Counted from the stretch's first letter, positions 1 through 11,807 are shown. The stretch: 64,000 bases of DNA from Congeria kusceri (GCA_027627225.1 CM051025.1:73773474-73837473), one strand, 5' to 3'. Made by a program: numbers and translations. Notes: generated by a model not told the origin, from the letters alone.

Positions 1-259
1 TTTAAAGCGCATTAAAATATTTTAGTTTTAAATTCATCTGTCAATGTACAGTCACTCTTTAAACGAAACACCAGCGCGCTGCTTATGAAATGTAACATCA
101 GTATTTGTACATAACCTTGCATACGCTTTTATTTGGCAAGCTACGGTAATATGATTCATATAAGCGTCGCACATGATCGTTTTTAATAACCATACAACAA
201 GTAGGGCTTTTTTCAATGGTTGCTGATCTGAACTACGATATGAAAAACATTTTACTCAC

Positions 260-345
260 CTGAAGTCTATCTCCCCGTTCTTGTCCGTGTCGCAGGCCTG
301 CACGAACCGCTCGAGCGTCGTCCTTTTCAGGGGGATGTCAACTGC
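260..345 (-). CDS. LRRC74-like exon 11 (EF-hand 2, gene continues off window)
   Basis: The exon has 28 codons plus two bases, acceptor TTCCCCGCAG and donor GTGAGT. LERFVQACDTDKNGEIDF is a canonical EF-hand entering helix and loop. The loop's twelfth residue falls in the next exon beyond the left edge. Confidence 0.87.
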
Positions 346-3300
346 CTGCGGGGAAGAGTACAGTGCATGACGATTCACCACTGCCAACACAGTCTTTCAG
401 ACGGTCTGATTAAAATCAGCTTGTAATATTTGCTAAAGCAGTATGAAGATCGTGCACTTTAATCATATTTGTCTTTCAGATTAAGAGGACTTGTTCACAG
501 ATTTGTGTAGTTTTCGAAGTACGGTATTTACAGTATATTTCTATGTCCGTAATTTTATTTCGCTCCTTTATTTACATTATTCCGTTATTTTGGGAATATG
601 TATCAAAAGTTGGAAAATTGTCAAATCGTCAATCTGTGAACAGGTCCCTTTAATACGAAGCTGTGTAGGCCGTTAGAGGCTAAAAAACAGACATTCACAA
701 AAGAAATCAGCAGACGGGAAATTCAATCCGAACCAAAAAAGGCTAACGTGGAGCGTCGTGAGAAAACCGGTCTAAATGCATGTGCGTAAAGTGTCGTCCC
801 GGATTAGCCTGTGCAGTCCGCACAGGCTAATCCAGGACGGCACTTTCCGCTTTTATGGTATTTTCTGTTTCAAGAAAATCTCTTCTAAACATAAATCCAC
901 GGTAGGCGTAAAGTGCCGTCCCGGATTAGCCTGTGCGGACTGCACAGGCTAATCCGGGACGACACTTTACGCACATGCATAAAGCACGCTTTTCCCACGA
1001 CGCGCCTCATATACATTTTTCCTAGCCCATGGACATTCTCTAGTTATGTTCTAGTAGAAATCTATTTATCGAGAATCACAATACTTTTGTTGCAAATTTC
1101 GTGTCTTTTAAAACCATTTATAAAATCAGAAGTAAATAAACCAAAGTGTAAAATGGTACATTGTATAATAGTAAAAATATAATTACACATTAGGCCATGC
1201 AAATTTAATTTTATGTTTAGCGTCCACATGATTTTCCAAAACCCACCAACCAGGCAGGAAAAAAACAAGTCGATAAATTTTTTTTTTCTTTCACAACTTA
1301 TTCATCGCAGTGGTACAAGCTTTACTTGCAAAACTGTTATATATCATCTTCATATTGAGAACCTACTGTAACACAGTATTTTAACTGTGTAAATTGACTA
1401 GTTACACACTATGTTTTACAAATATTAGTAAAAACGCATAAAAATCCAGGTTTTCCTTTTTTTCCAATGTAATTACATTTTCTGATTGATTTTTCACATT
1501 ATCAAAATTGTTTTTTTATTTGTTCAGGCATCAGAAAACCTACCAGCCCGAGGACGCTAAACGTAGAATCAAATTGGTATGGCCTTAGGTAGTATGATCA
1601 CTTTTCAACATAAATGAAGAGAAACTATGTATCAAAAACCAAAATGACAGTTATCAAAGAATGTAAAAGTACCAACATGGCAAATAGATAATCTTAATTT
1701 CTTGCTAAAATAAAAGCAAAATAATATAGCGGCTAAACTTAATATTAAAACAACACTTCCAGTCAGTCTGCTGCCAGCCGTCTAGCGGTTAACATCGCGG
1801 AAAAATATCCTAGGCGCATTAATATCAATTATTGACCGACTACGGACTTTGGGTGTTGATAGACGTTACGACTTATTATTGCTGCTGCTTGTTCAGCACA
1901 TGATTGCAGGGTGTTGTCTGGTGTTGCCGAGTCGTTAGATTTTAGCAATACCTTAGCCTACTGATCCTATGGAAAATGACACATTTCCTCGGTTAATAAA
2001 GGTCTCACTACGGAATCAATATTACCTATTAATACTGATAGAAACATGATTTCATTCCGTATCTTTTGTATTCTAACTACAACAACTTCTATAATCCCTA
2101 CGTCACAGCCCGCTCACCTGCAGCGCCTGCTGGAACTCCTGCACGCTGATGCCCTTGCTGCTGTCCTTGTCCATCTGGTGGAAGAGGTCCACGAGGCGGA
2201 GCTTCTGAGCGCGCACGAACTCCATGAGCACGTAGTGCGGGTTCTCGTTGAGCAGCGCCAGCTCATCCTCCGTGGCGTCCTGCGCCATGGCAACGGGGGG
2301 CGGGGTTAGTGCAAAAAGAACATTTATCGCATCACAAGGTGTTAAAGAAGCTTTTTAAAATAGTTAATTGAGAAATAGTTTAGACTTTTGATGCGTAGGA
2401 ATTAACTAAATACGAAGGTGTTCTAACCGCGCATCAGTACGACAGAAGGTGCGATCTATATGAATTGGCGTATGGATTTATCGTTGTTTTGATGTTTTGA
2501 TAATTACGAACAAAATACGGAATTGGTTACATTATTCAACTTATTGATAGCTATATTGCGAACTACTTTATCCCATTATATTTATAGTTCTGCACTACAC
2601 TGTCGACTGAGCTATAAATAGGCCAATTCCGTTAAGTTGATTTAGTTCTGTTTAAAAACAATTTGCATTGTTCGTACTTTCTTCGGAATCTATAGTAGTA
2701 GTTTGCACAATTTTACAGTCATATGTTATTTATACCATACGTGTCAATTAGTAGTATATACCACATCAATAACGATTTACGTATCACGATCGAGTTTGTT
2801 AAATGTATGTGTACAGTTATCTGTAATCCGTATATGGCTTATTTAAAATAATTTAAAAAAAAGTTTACCAATGACATTACTTGATAAACTGTTTATCTTT
2901 TCTACACAGCAGTGCATATGTTTATTACCGAGTTTTAAACAAGCACATCGAAAAATATGTCAACTAAAGACCTTGGCAAAAGCACATCGAAATATGTCAA
3001 CTAAAGACCTTGGCAAAAGCACATCAAAACATGTCAACTAAATACCTTGGCAAAGCACATCAAAACATGTCAACATATGAGCTTAGCAAAAGCATTTCAA
3101 AACATGTCAACTAATGACCTTGGCAAAAGCACATCAAAACATTTCAACTAAAGACCCAAGCAAAGGCACAGTGAAACATGTAAACTGAAGACCTTGACAA
3201 AAGCACATCAAAACATATCAACTAAAGACCTTGACAAAAGCACATCAAAACATATCAACTAAAGACCTTGACAAAAGCACATCAAAACATGTCAACTAAA

Positions 3301-6300
3301 GAACTTGGCAAAAACACATCAAAACGTGTCAACTGAAGACCTTGGCAAAAGCACATCAAAACATATCAACTAAAGACCTTATCAAAAGCACACCAAAACA
3401 TGTCAACTAATGACCTTGGCTAAAGAATATAAAAAAATAGTTAAATAATGAGCAGGGCAAAAGCACATCAAAACATGTCAACTAATGACGTTGGCAAAAG
3501 CACACCAAAACATGTTAATTAAAGACCCAAGCAAAGGCACAGTAAAACATGTCAACTGAAGACCCTGGCAAAAGCAGATCAAAACATATCAACAAATGAC
3601 CTTTGCAAAAGCACATCAAAACATATCAACTAAAGACCTTGTCATAAGCACATCAAAACATGTCAACTAATGACTTTGGCTAAAGAATATATAAAAATGT
3701 CAAATAATGAGCATGGCAAAAGCACATCAAAACATATCAACTAATGACCTTGGCAAAAGCACATCAAAACATGTCAACTAATGACCTTGGCAAAAGCACA
3801 TCAAAACATGTCAACTAAAGACCTTGGCAAAAGCATATCAAAACTGGTCAATTAATGACATTGGCAAAAGCACATCAAAACATGTCAACTAAACACCTTG
3901 GCAAAAGCACATCAAAACATGTCAACTAATGACCTTGGCAAAAGCACATCAAAACATGTCAACTAAAGACCTTGGCAAAAGCACATCAAAACATGTCAAC
4001 AAAAGACCTTGGCAAAAACAGATCAAACGTGTGAACTAAAGACCTTGGCAAAAGTAGATCAAAACGTGTCACTTAAAGACCTTGGCAAAAGCACATCAAA
4101 ACATGTCAATTAAAGACCTGGGCAAAAGCACATCAAAACATGTCAACTAAAGACCTAGGCAAAGGCACATCAAAACATGTCAACTAATTACCTTGTCAAA
4201 GGCACAGAGAAACATTTCAATTAATGACCAAAGGCATAGTCACAGCGAAACATGTCAACTAATGACAATTGCAAAGGGCACAGCGAAACATGTCAACTAA
4301 TGACCTTGGAAAAGACGCAGCGAAACATGTCAACTAATGATCTTGGAAAAGGCACAGTGAGACATGTCAACTTATGCCATTGGCAAAGGGCACAGCGAAA
4401 CATGTCAACTGATGACCTTAGCAAAGGCGCGGCAAAACATGTCAACTAATGACCTTGGCAAAGACACGGCGAAATATGTAAACTAATGACCTTGTCAAAG
4501 GTACAGCGAAAGATGTCAACTAATGACCTTAGCAAAGATACGGCGAAACATGTCATTTAATGACATTGGCAAAGGCGCAGCAAAACATGTCAACTAATGA
4601 CATTGGCAAAGATACAGCGAAACATGTCAACTAATGACCTTGTCAAAGGTACAGCAAAACATGTCAACTAATGACTTTGGCAAAGGCGCAGCAAAACATG
4701 TCAACTAATGACATTGGCAAAGGCACAGCGAAACATGTCAACTGATGACATTGGCAAGGCACAGCGAAACATGTCAGCTAATACTATTATAAAAGTGCCT
4801 TTTTAGTAAATACTTCTATATGTGCACAAATCAATTTTTGAAAGTGGGTTTTACTTTTCTATAAAAACTTTAATAACCTGCTTTCCTATAGGATCTCTGT
4901 CACGTGACCAGACTTTCCCGTACACCACATTGAGAGTTCTCGTCGACTGGATCTCTTTCAGTAATGCAAGAAAGTCGTTTTCTACATGCTGGTCCTTGAG
5001 ATCATACGAAAACACGTATATATACTATGACTTTATATAACGATTGCATTATGCAAAATATAGCTGAGACCACACCAGTACATAGCATAGCTTTAAACAA
5101 ATCCCTGCTTCAACCAGTTTACTCATGACAATGATAGGGTCACGTGATATGAAAATAACATGGCTGACATACCTATGTTTTTTATTTACAAATTCAAATA
5201 ATACAACACTGATACACGATTGAAAACTCAATCACGTGTAGTTTTATTAAATATGAAAATGTTTAATCGTTCTAAAGTTGGAAGAATCTTGTTCATTGAT
5301 ACTACAACTGCTAAGGGAAGTAACCGCTGTGAATGGTTCATACGCGGTGTTAACCATAGTCTTCTCCCGTTTTAGTTTCACATGAATGATTAATTAAAGG
5401 TACATAGTGTGTTTATGTATGTTTAAATTCTATAAAGTCTTATACTTTTTAAGTAAGTGTAAGGTAATATGATATGAACGGTGTAAGATTTATATTTAAT
5501 TATTATTAAACATATTAAACTTGATATAAAATGCATGCCATTTTTGTCGTTATTTTTATATTTCTTTATAAATGCGTTTTGTAAGATAAGACGTTGCATA
5601 AAACAAAATTACTGGTATTACATTTCAATTTTCAAAGTATTATTTACCCCGAAGTCAATGAAATCCAGTCCTATTTTTGGATGTTTCTTTATGTACTCCA
5701 GAACAAGGGTTGCACCCGTATGAGTTAGGTGGTTCCGCCCAATCTGAATGAACATAAATATCGTTTGAACAACTGCTAACTGCCAAATGCTGGGTCTCCA
5801 TAAAATTAAAGTGGCTAGCGGTTGATAGTAAGGTACCTTCATAGAATTGTAGACACCAGTCTCAGTCAACAAGTTCCCGGAAATCTTGAATACATGAGCT
5901 TGAGAAATGTGTCGTTAATGTTTAGTACGTTGTATGCAATGCTTACGATTTTGTTTTTTGCAGTTTTATTTTAATTAAATATGTTAATATCAATTGTTTA
6001 AATGTGGTGTAACATAAATTCTATACATAAATGTAATGTATCTAATGCCAAGGTTGCACTACGGGAACTCGTGACTAAGCTATTGTAGTTACATGTACAT
6101 TGCAGTGGACTATTGTAGGCATCAATGCTTTGTATTATCGAATTATTATTGTACGCGTGCATACTAACAAAGGAAGATGTCTGCTAGTATATGATGCATA
6201 CATATCAGACTTAATGCCATGTTTAACATTAAAATCAGGCTCAACGTGATCAATGAACGCAAGGCCAGTGCTGCCTAAAATGTCCAGTACTCCGTAGTGA

Positions 6301-9193
6301 AAGGAGGAGTCGCATGACCTCAGTACTCCGCAGTGAAAGGAGGAGTCACATGACCTCAGTACTCCGCAGTGAAAGGAGGAGTCACATGACCTCAGTACTC
6401 CGCAGTGAAAGGAGGAGTCACATGACCTCAGTACTCCACAGTGAAAGAATGAGTCACATGACCTCAGTACTCCGCAGTGAAAGGAGGAGTCACATGACCT
6501 CAGTACTCCACAGTGAAAGGAGGAGTCACATGACCTCAGTACTCCACAGTGAAAGGAGGAGTCACTTGACCTCAGTACTCCACAGTGAAAAGAGGAGTCA
6601 CATGACCTCAGTACTCCACAGTGAAAAGAGGAGTCACATGACCTCAGTACTCCACAGTGAAAAGAGGAGTCACATGACCTCAGTACTCCACAGTGAAAAG
6701 AGGAGTCACATGACCTCAGTACTCCACAGTGAAAAGAGGAGTCACATGACCTGGGTCCATATTTCATAAACAACTTAAGTAAAATCGTACATTATTATCT
6801 TCAAAGTCATCGTTTTCTTTGAATTCATTTTATTTGTATATGACATTGTACTTAGCGTTGTTGAACTATTAAAACTTCGAAAGTGAAAATATTTTAGGAT
6901 AAACTTAAGATATTTCTGGAATACAGTCCCAGTACCTTTAATGTTTTAAGCGTGTTGTTGTTGCGCATGCCCGTGAGAAAGCTGGCGACGCACTTCTCGG
7001 AGAGCCGGTTGCACGAGATGTCGAGCTCTCGCAGGGACTGGTTGTTGGCGAGGGCCTGCGCGATGTTGGTGGCCCCGTGGATGTACAGGCCGTTCCAGGC
7101 GAGATTCAGTACCTCAAGGTTAATGTTTTTCTGCAAGTCAATACGCATAACAGTTGTATGTTGATCAGTACAACTGAATAGTATCGCGTATATATTGTAT
7201 ATCACAGAACGTGACAGAAGTATATAAATGAAAAGGTATTTAGATTTCGATGTTCGTATTGTTCAGTATACAGTAGCTGCATGGAACAAAACTGTACTGC
7301 ATTTTCATTAGTGCTGAAATTGTCAAAGGCATCTCGATTATTAATTGTTTAAAAAAAACATTCTAAATATATTGGGCAGTGAATGTTCTTTTCAATACAT
7401 AGAAGTAGATTGTCAATCATTACAAAGATCTTTTAAAACCATAAATCAGTGCTTCATGTGAATCTTCTTTGTTTTGAACTGTGCTCGATATCGAATTGTA
7501 CAGACGTAATGGCGAAGACATTTGTTTTCTCATCGTCCTTTGATGAAAATATTTGTTGTTAAGCAAATATTAGTATCATACCTTGAACTTACTAGCACTT
7601 AAACAATCAATACATTCCTCTACGTACTGCTAAAGCATTGCCGATAGCTGATGCGCCTTCCAGTCGCAGATGGTTCCAGCTGAGATCAAGCACCCGAAGA
7701 AAGTCGTTCTGAGCTGTGAATAGAGGGAAGTCATTCTGCGCTGTAGTTTAAACGTTCGTATTTAAGCTCAAGTCAGAAGCTTTGTGTGACACTCCATTTC
7801 CTGGTTAGAACCAGTATGTTCGTGTCTTTGAGAAAATAACTCAAACGTTACCTAAGTAGGGGCTGAACTCAGCATCTCCCGATCATTTATCCGAACAAAA
7901 TCAAATACATGCCATTCAACTGCAATGTAGTTTATGCTTTTTATTCCCTACTCATACGGAAGTAACTCCGTGTATCATTTTTTGGGTATAAATAACTGAT
8001 GATACATCGCTTGTTCGAGAATGCCACTCACTGATTCCATACGCCAGGTATTCCCCGCCTTTCCCCCGGAAGTAGTTGTATCCGAGGTAAAGTTCATACA
8101 TGGCACTGTTTTCCTAAAGTAAATAACAGATTCTTTCAAGAAGCGAGATAACTCTAATTTTAAAACACATCGTCATACTATATTACCTCTTTTGCAAGGT
8201 TACACGATGTACTACTGCTATTTCTGCTGCGATTATGACAACAACAACAACTGAACTACTATCTAATAATAACAACAACACCAGCTTCTACTACTACAAC
8301 TACTACTTCTACTACTACTACTTCTGCTGCTGCTGCTGCTTTTACTGCTACTACCATCATCACTACTATTGCTACTATTGTTTCTGTCCGTACTATTTCT
8401 TTTGCTTTTACAATGCTACCACTGCAACTTTTTAAAACTAGTGGCATTTTTACTTCCATTAGATCTCTGAAATGCATGGCATCTTCTTCACAAAACTTGT
8501 TCCCAGTGAGGTCGAGTATGCGCACGTGGTTATTCTTCTGTAGGGACTCGCATATCACCCGGGCACCTTCGGAACCCAGTGAGTTCCAGCGAATCCTCTA
8601 GAGAATTGAAACGACTACTGTAAAATCAGTTCAATTCGCAGTTATCTCATTTTCGCGTATTTCGCGGTTCGATCATAATACGAATTTAATAAGCCGCATA
8701 AAAGTTATATTTGCATGATGATTAAACATGTAGATAAAAATGAAAAATGCGAGAACTTTAGACCACGCGAATTAGCGGTTAGGAAGGACAAGATAAATTT
8801 CGACACTGCGAAATAAAATGATTTTACAGTATGTGTGTAATTTGTGTGTGAATTGTGGTTCAATTATTTAAACAACATATGCATCAACAACAATGTTTAG
8901 GAAACCACATTTTGCCTTGTATATTGTTCTTATCAATATTAAAAAACACTTATTTAATTGCATTTAACAATAAATGTCTTATATGTGAGTTTTATTCTTG
9001 CGTTTGAATGATGCATTGTACGAAACAGCTAATACCCATCTTACGATATCAGTGATGTAGATGTTTCTGGAGAACACGTCGCTGAAGTAGACCATAGGGC
9101 CGCCTCCCATTGTGTTGCCCTCGAACACTATAGTCTCCACGTTGGAATTTCCCTGAATCACAACCATAAATAATGATAATAATGATAATAATG

Positions 9194-9227
<34 letters not shown>

Positions 9228-10368
9228 TAATAATAACCGGATTATATCGTCTTTTTAATGAATGTAACCATATATAGAGTATAAATTATTTCCCCATGTG
9301 TTACCATATTTCCGCCACAGCATTTTCACGAGAGACACCTACCATTTACCATGATTTTTTTCCGAGTATAACAAACTTCATGAATAAAGCACACAAATTG
9401 CACGTGCATCACCTAAACGAAAATACGAGGGTTGAGTAGGAACCTGTTGTATCTGCTTAACATTTCTATAGCAGATACAACATTTTAACGCTCAAACCTC
9501 GAATTATAATTTGTACCACACTTGACTCATTACACTGCACATGTGCACGTATACAACAGCCACAGCAATTCCTAACCACGAGAGCGATGGTGGCGGCCTT
9601 CACGTCGCCAGACTGTAATAAGGTTCCCTTGCAGGACATCTTCTCGTGCACGAGACCCTCGTACACCGAGCGCAAGGAGTGCACGTGCAGGTCCTTACAA
9701 GCGTGCAGGTAGTAGCGCTGGCTCAGCTCCATTTCGTCCGGCGGCACGTCGGTGTCGTCGTCGGCTAAACAACATTGCACAGTAACTTAAGAAACGTGCT
9801 GAGTTGTGCCGAGTATTATATGCACTGTGTTGAATAAATAACGGTCAATATATTTTTCCCAAATGACCTGCTGATGATCAGGTCATGTTTTTTTTAGGAT
9901 TGTAATTATCATCATCATATCATCATCGTCACCATCATCATCAGCAACAAAAACAACAATAGCAACATCATCATATTCAATCAGCATCATTATCATCATC
10001 GTCAGTATCACCTTTATCATCATCATCATTATTCTCCTCCTCCTCATCATCATCATTCTAACAAGCAACACCACCACCATCCTAATCAACAATACCGAGG
10101 TAAATAAACTTAGTAATAATAAAATAGGTCAGTAGGTCAATCAAGACTCACAGTCGAAATTGAAGACCTCCTCCTCCTCCACCTCTGCCGACTCCGGCGG
10201 CGTCTCGTCCTCATTCACCTTCACCTGCCCCAGCGTCAGCCGCATCTGTCCGTGCTTTTTGGGTCGGTAGAGGCGGCGCATCGGCGGTCGTTTGGGCACC
10301 ACATCGAGCCGGTACTGACAGGCCAGCGACACGACGGACAGGGATCGGTTGTCCCGAAGGGCGCACAT
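260..10368 (-). CDS. LRRC74-like leucine-rich repeat and EF-hand protein (11 exons, 3' end off window)
   Basis: Reassembled on the minus strand from exons 10368-10152, 9764-9577, 9152-9045, 8597-8454, 8113-8032, 7713-7628, 7130-6936, 5743-5648, 4994-4878, 2279-2118 and 345-260. All phases agree across GT-AG junctions, giving 493 complete codons so far. Residues 1-72 form a basic then glutamate-rich head. Residues ~130-360 hold about eight RNI-type leucine-rich repeats (LxxLxLxxNxL cores such as LDLSWNHL and LNLAWNGL). Residues 448-459 form a first EF-hand loop (DKDSSKGISVQE). Residues 484 onward form a second (DTDKNGEIDF), cut by the window edge. An in-frame TAA lies just upstream of the ATG. 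The order LRR then paired EF-hands resembles LRRC74A/B from memory; no search was run. The family is poorly characterised; calcium binding is inferred from the EF-hand acidic residues. Identity to the LRR plus EF-hand class is secure, the exact orthologue less so. Confidence 0.87.
481..653 (+). mobile_element. Short copy of TTAA-ended inverted-repeat element
   Basis: The ends are inverted repeats (GACTTGTTCACAGATT left; AATCTGTGAACAGGTC right) with TTAA at or near both termini. The interior matches the outer parts of the copies at 19691 and 50817 but lacks their tRNA-like centre. It is non-coding and lies in an intron of the LRRC74-like gene's 3' region. Confidence 0.7.
751..1009. mobile_element. 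Doubly palindromic foldback MITE, copy 1
   Basis: The outer arms, about 40 bp (GTCGTGNGAAAA...GCATGTGCGTAAAGTG), are inverted relative to each other. Inside each half is a smaller palindrome with GGATTAGCCTGTGC arms around 5 bases (801-833 and 923-955). No coding capacity is seen. A diverged copy lies at 35369. I recall this family as common in dreissenid mussels. Confidence 0.85.
1010..2117. other. Intronic sequence without further features
   Basis: AT-rich intron between EF-hand exons of the LRRC74-like gene. No exon, RNA gene or strong repeat was recognised. Confidence 0.5.
2118..2279 (-). CDS. LRRC74-like exon 10 (EF-hand 1)
   Basis: The exon has 54 codons in phase 0. A branch-like CACTAAC and pyrimidine tract precede the acceptor ending GCGCAG. 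The ATG six bases inside that tract is therefore probably intronic. It encodes the helix LRLVDLFHQM and loop DKDSSKGISVQE. Loop position 6 is Lys, with Gly at 7, a departure from the canonical EF-hand. The donor is GTGAGC. Confidence 0.87.
2933..4782. repeat. 37-bp tandem array, ~50 copies, two subfamilies
   Basis: The unit of about 37 bp contains AACATGTCAACTAA and GACCTTGGCAAA. Up to about 4190 most units carry GCACATCAA. From about 4200 they carry GGCACAGCGA, marking a sharp subfamily switch. The array lies in the intron between exons 9 and 10 of the LRRC74-like gene. Small frames through it are artefacts; 37 is not a multiple of three. Confidence 0.92.
4878..4994 (-). CDS. LRRC74-like exon 9 (linker)
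   Basis: The exon has 39 codons, phase 0, after acceptor ATCTCAAG. It encodes FLALLKEIQSTRTLNVVYG and ends DRDPIGKQ. The donor GTTATT is weak beyond GT, but phase and protein sense support it. It links the leucine-rich repeats to the EF-hand part. Confidence 0.75.
5648..5743 (-). CDS. LRRC74-like exon 8 (last LRR)
   Basis: The exon has 32 codons, phase 0, acceptor GTTCATTCAG and donor GTAAAT. IGRNHLTHTGA completes the repeat begun in exon 7, and LDFIDFG ends the repeat block. Confidence 0.87.
6289..6752. repeat. 36-bp tandem array, ~13 copies
   Basis: The unit includes CTCAGTACTCCGCAGTGAAA then GGAGGAGTCACATGAC. Early units read CGCAGTGAAAGGAGG and later ones CACAGTGAAAAGAGG. As 36 is divisible by three, both strands stay open with 12-residue repeats (SCDSSFHCGVLR on minus, MTSVLRSERRSH on plus). 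It sits in the intron between LRR exons 7 and 8 and is not taken as coding. Confidence 0.93.
6936..7130 (-). CDS. LRRC74-like exon 7 (two LRRs)
   Basis: The exon has 65 codons, phase 0 at both ends, acceptor ACTTGCAG and donor GTACTG. It carries LEVLNLAWNGLYIHGA and LRELDISCNRL, two consecutive repeats of about 28 residues, and ends inside the next repeat (NNTLKTLK). Confidence 0.9.
7628..7713 (-). CDS. LRRC74-like exon 6 (LRR)
   Basis: The exon has two bases plus 28 codons. Acceptor TTCACAG was chosen over a second AG five bases further in because only it keeps phase with exon 5. It encodes FLRVLDLSWNHLRLEGA. The donor is GTACGT. Confidence 0.85.
8032..8113 (-). CDS. LRRC74-like exon 5 (LRR)
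   Basis: This short exon has 27 codons plus one base, with acceptor TTACTTTAG and donor GTGAGT. It encodes ENSAMYELYLGYNYFRGKGG, a leucine-rich repeat. The spare A joins CT of the next exon to give threonine. Confidence 0.83.
8226..8420. repeat. Mixed AAC/ACT/CTG triplet repeat
   Basis: Degenerate trinucleotide microsatellite in the intron immediately downstream (minus sense) of LRR exon 4. The exon's reading frame runs into it as valine/alanine runs. Confidence 0.85.
8454..8597 (-). CDS. LRRC74-like exon 4 (LRR)
   Basis: The exon has 48 codons in phase 0 after acceptor TTCTCTAG and before donor GTAAAA. It contains RIRWNSLG and VRILDLTGNKFCEEDA, two repeat cores. The reading frame continues into low-complexity triplet repeats past the donor, which is intron rather than protein. 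Confidence 0.87.
9045..9152 (-). CDS. LRRC74-like exon 3 (LRR)
   Basis: The exon has 36 codons, phase 0 at both ends, between acceptor TGATTCAG and donor GTAAGA. It begins GNSNVETIVFEGN, a leucine-rich repeat core, and ends RNIYITDI. Confidence 0.85.
9168..9237. repeat. (AAT/GAT)n microsatellite
   Basis: Runs of AAT with GAT interruptions, 16 bases from the acceptor of LRRC74-like exon 3. Confidence 0.9.
9577..9764 (-). CDS. LRRC74-like exon 2
   Basis: Acceptor TTGTTTAG precedes 2 + 186 bases, encoding 62 whole codons with DDDTDVPPDEMELSQRYYLH near its start and KAATIALV at its end. The donor reads GTTAGG, a weak match after the GT. The exon joins in phase 0 to the next leucine-rich repeat exon. 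Confidence 0.85.
9900..10090. repeat. (ATC)n-rich microsatellite
   Basis: Imperfect ATC/CTC/AAC triplets fill most of the intron between exons 1 and 2 of the LRRC74-like gene. Confidence 0.88.
10152..10368 (-). CDS. LRRC74-like exon 1 (start codon)
   Basis: ATG at 10368 gives 72 codons plus one base, then donor GTGAGT. The exon encodes a basic segment (KRPPMRRLYRPKKH) followed by an acidic run (AEVEEEEVFNFD). An in-frame TAA 15 bases upstream of the ATG supports this start. The donor leaves one base (T) that pairs with CC of the next exon to make serine. Confidence 0.8.
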
Positions 10369-10876
10369 AGTGTCCGGATGTTAGCGTACGGAACGGAACA
10401 GAAGTCAACGAACAAAATTAACGCATGGTACGTTACAGTGTATGATAGAATTCCACCGTGCTACGTTGTGTTGTTAGAAGTATACCATTATCGCTTTTCA
10501 CTTCTTATTGCACACTCCTAAGTATTACTCCCTAAATACATGTAATCGAATGATTTACATTTATCATATTGCAACGAATTAATTACGACTGAAGTATAGA
10601 TTCGTATACTTTGACAAACTATATTTCATAGTTATGTTTACAAAACGTCCATGTGTAGCATGGTTAAGATTAGCGAAACAAAACGGGATTAACCGGAGCT
10701 TAATCTTGTAATCCTTTAATTGCAGATATTCCAAAATAAAAAATTGCACTATTTCCTATATACACGGGACCTATTCACATCATTCCAATTATAAGTTTCT
10801 TGCTCGTTTGTGAACATTAAATATTTTAAATGTTGAAGGCCATGCTGGTGTTGCTTCAAGTGCTGTCATCAACGAC
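10369..10876. other. Upstream flank of the LRRC74-like gene
   Basis: 5' flank or 5' UTR of the minus-strand gene. No clear TATA box or initiator was recognised. Confidence 0.4.
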
Positions 10877-11807
10877 TTAAAGGGACTTGTTCACAGATGT
10901 TCGTATTAAAAAAAGTAATTTAATGTCTTAATTGCAAAAACAAAAGACATCGGACTAACACAGAATAAGTTAATTACAAATATTTGCCTTCGCCAGGACT
11001 CGAACCACTCTAACCACGCTATTCTGACTGTCAATCATTTTGGTGAATTTTTAATGCTATGTAAGTGATAAACGTGTTTTCCAAAATACCGTCGAAAACC
11101 GTAACAAACGCTTTATAATTTTATCCTTTTCAATTGATGATTTGTTCATAAGGTTATGCATGCGCAAATAAATTCTTTCTTTGTTACATATAAAATATTC
11201 AAAGTTTGATCTTGATTTTCACCATGACTAAGCTACTTTCCAATATATCACCATACATTGTTGGAAAGATACGGCCATAACCTTTTGAAAAAAACAGCAT
11301 GTCAAAAATTTCTATGCGTTGTAACTCAAAATATTTACCTTAGAAAAAACACACCAGTTTTGACGGAATGGAGGCTGCCATTTTGCGCATGAATACATGG
11401 GCCAAAAGTTATCAAGCTGGGAACCACTAGACAAAGTAGTGCACACAAACTAGATTTTTTTCTTATTGCTTACATATATACCTTTAAAATGACACCAAAA
11501 CATATAATTTAAACTGTATGTTACAAATTCTATGCATCCTGCACTCAACCATATGTGCTTTTTATCTAACTGACAGCCCTGAGGATGTGACTTCCGTTTT
11601 GGGGTTATTAGACCATACACGACACTATATTTCCAATTTATTTCTTTGCCAGTATCGCTATTTTGCTTTTTATATATAATGTATTTTTCTTTTTGGGATC
11701 TTTGACGAAAAATTGGAAATTGTCAATATGCCAATTTGTGAACTATGGAAGCGTCCCGGTGCCAAGTGTAAAAAAAAATAATAAAAAAATACTCAATATT
11801 ATAAAAC

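Noticed and set aside
2280..2288. ATG as start codon of a separate small EF-hand protein
   Set aside because: The ATG lies within the acceptor sequence ending GCGCAG; phase joins exon 9 to codon 4, so it is an internal exon.
4252..4449. 65-codon plus-strand repeat protein
   Set aside because: Falls in the 37-bp array, whose period shifts frame every unit; no conserved repeat protein results.
2933..6752. CRISPR-like arrays
   Set aside because: The repeats are head-to-tail without unique spacers and lie in introns of a eukaryotic gene.
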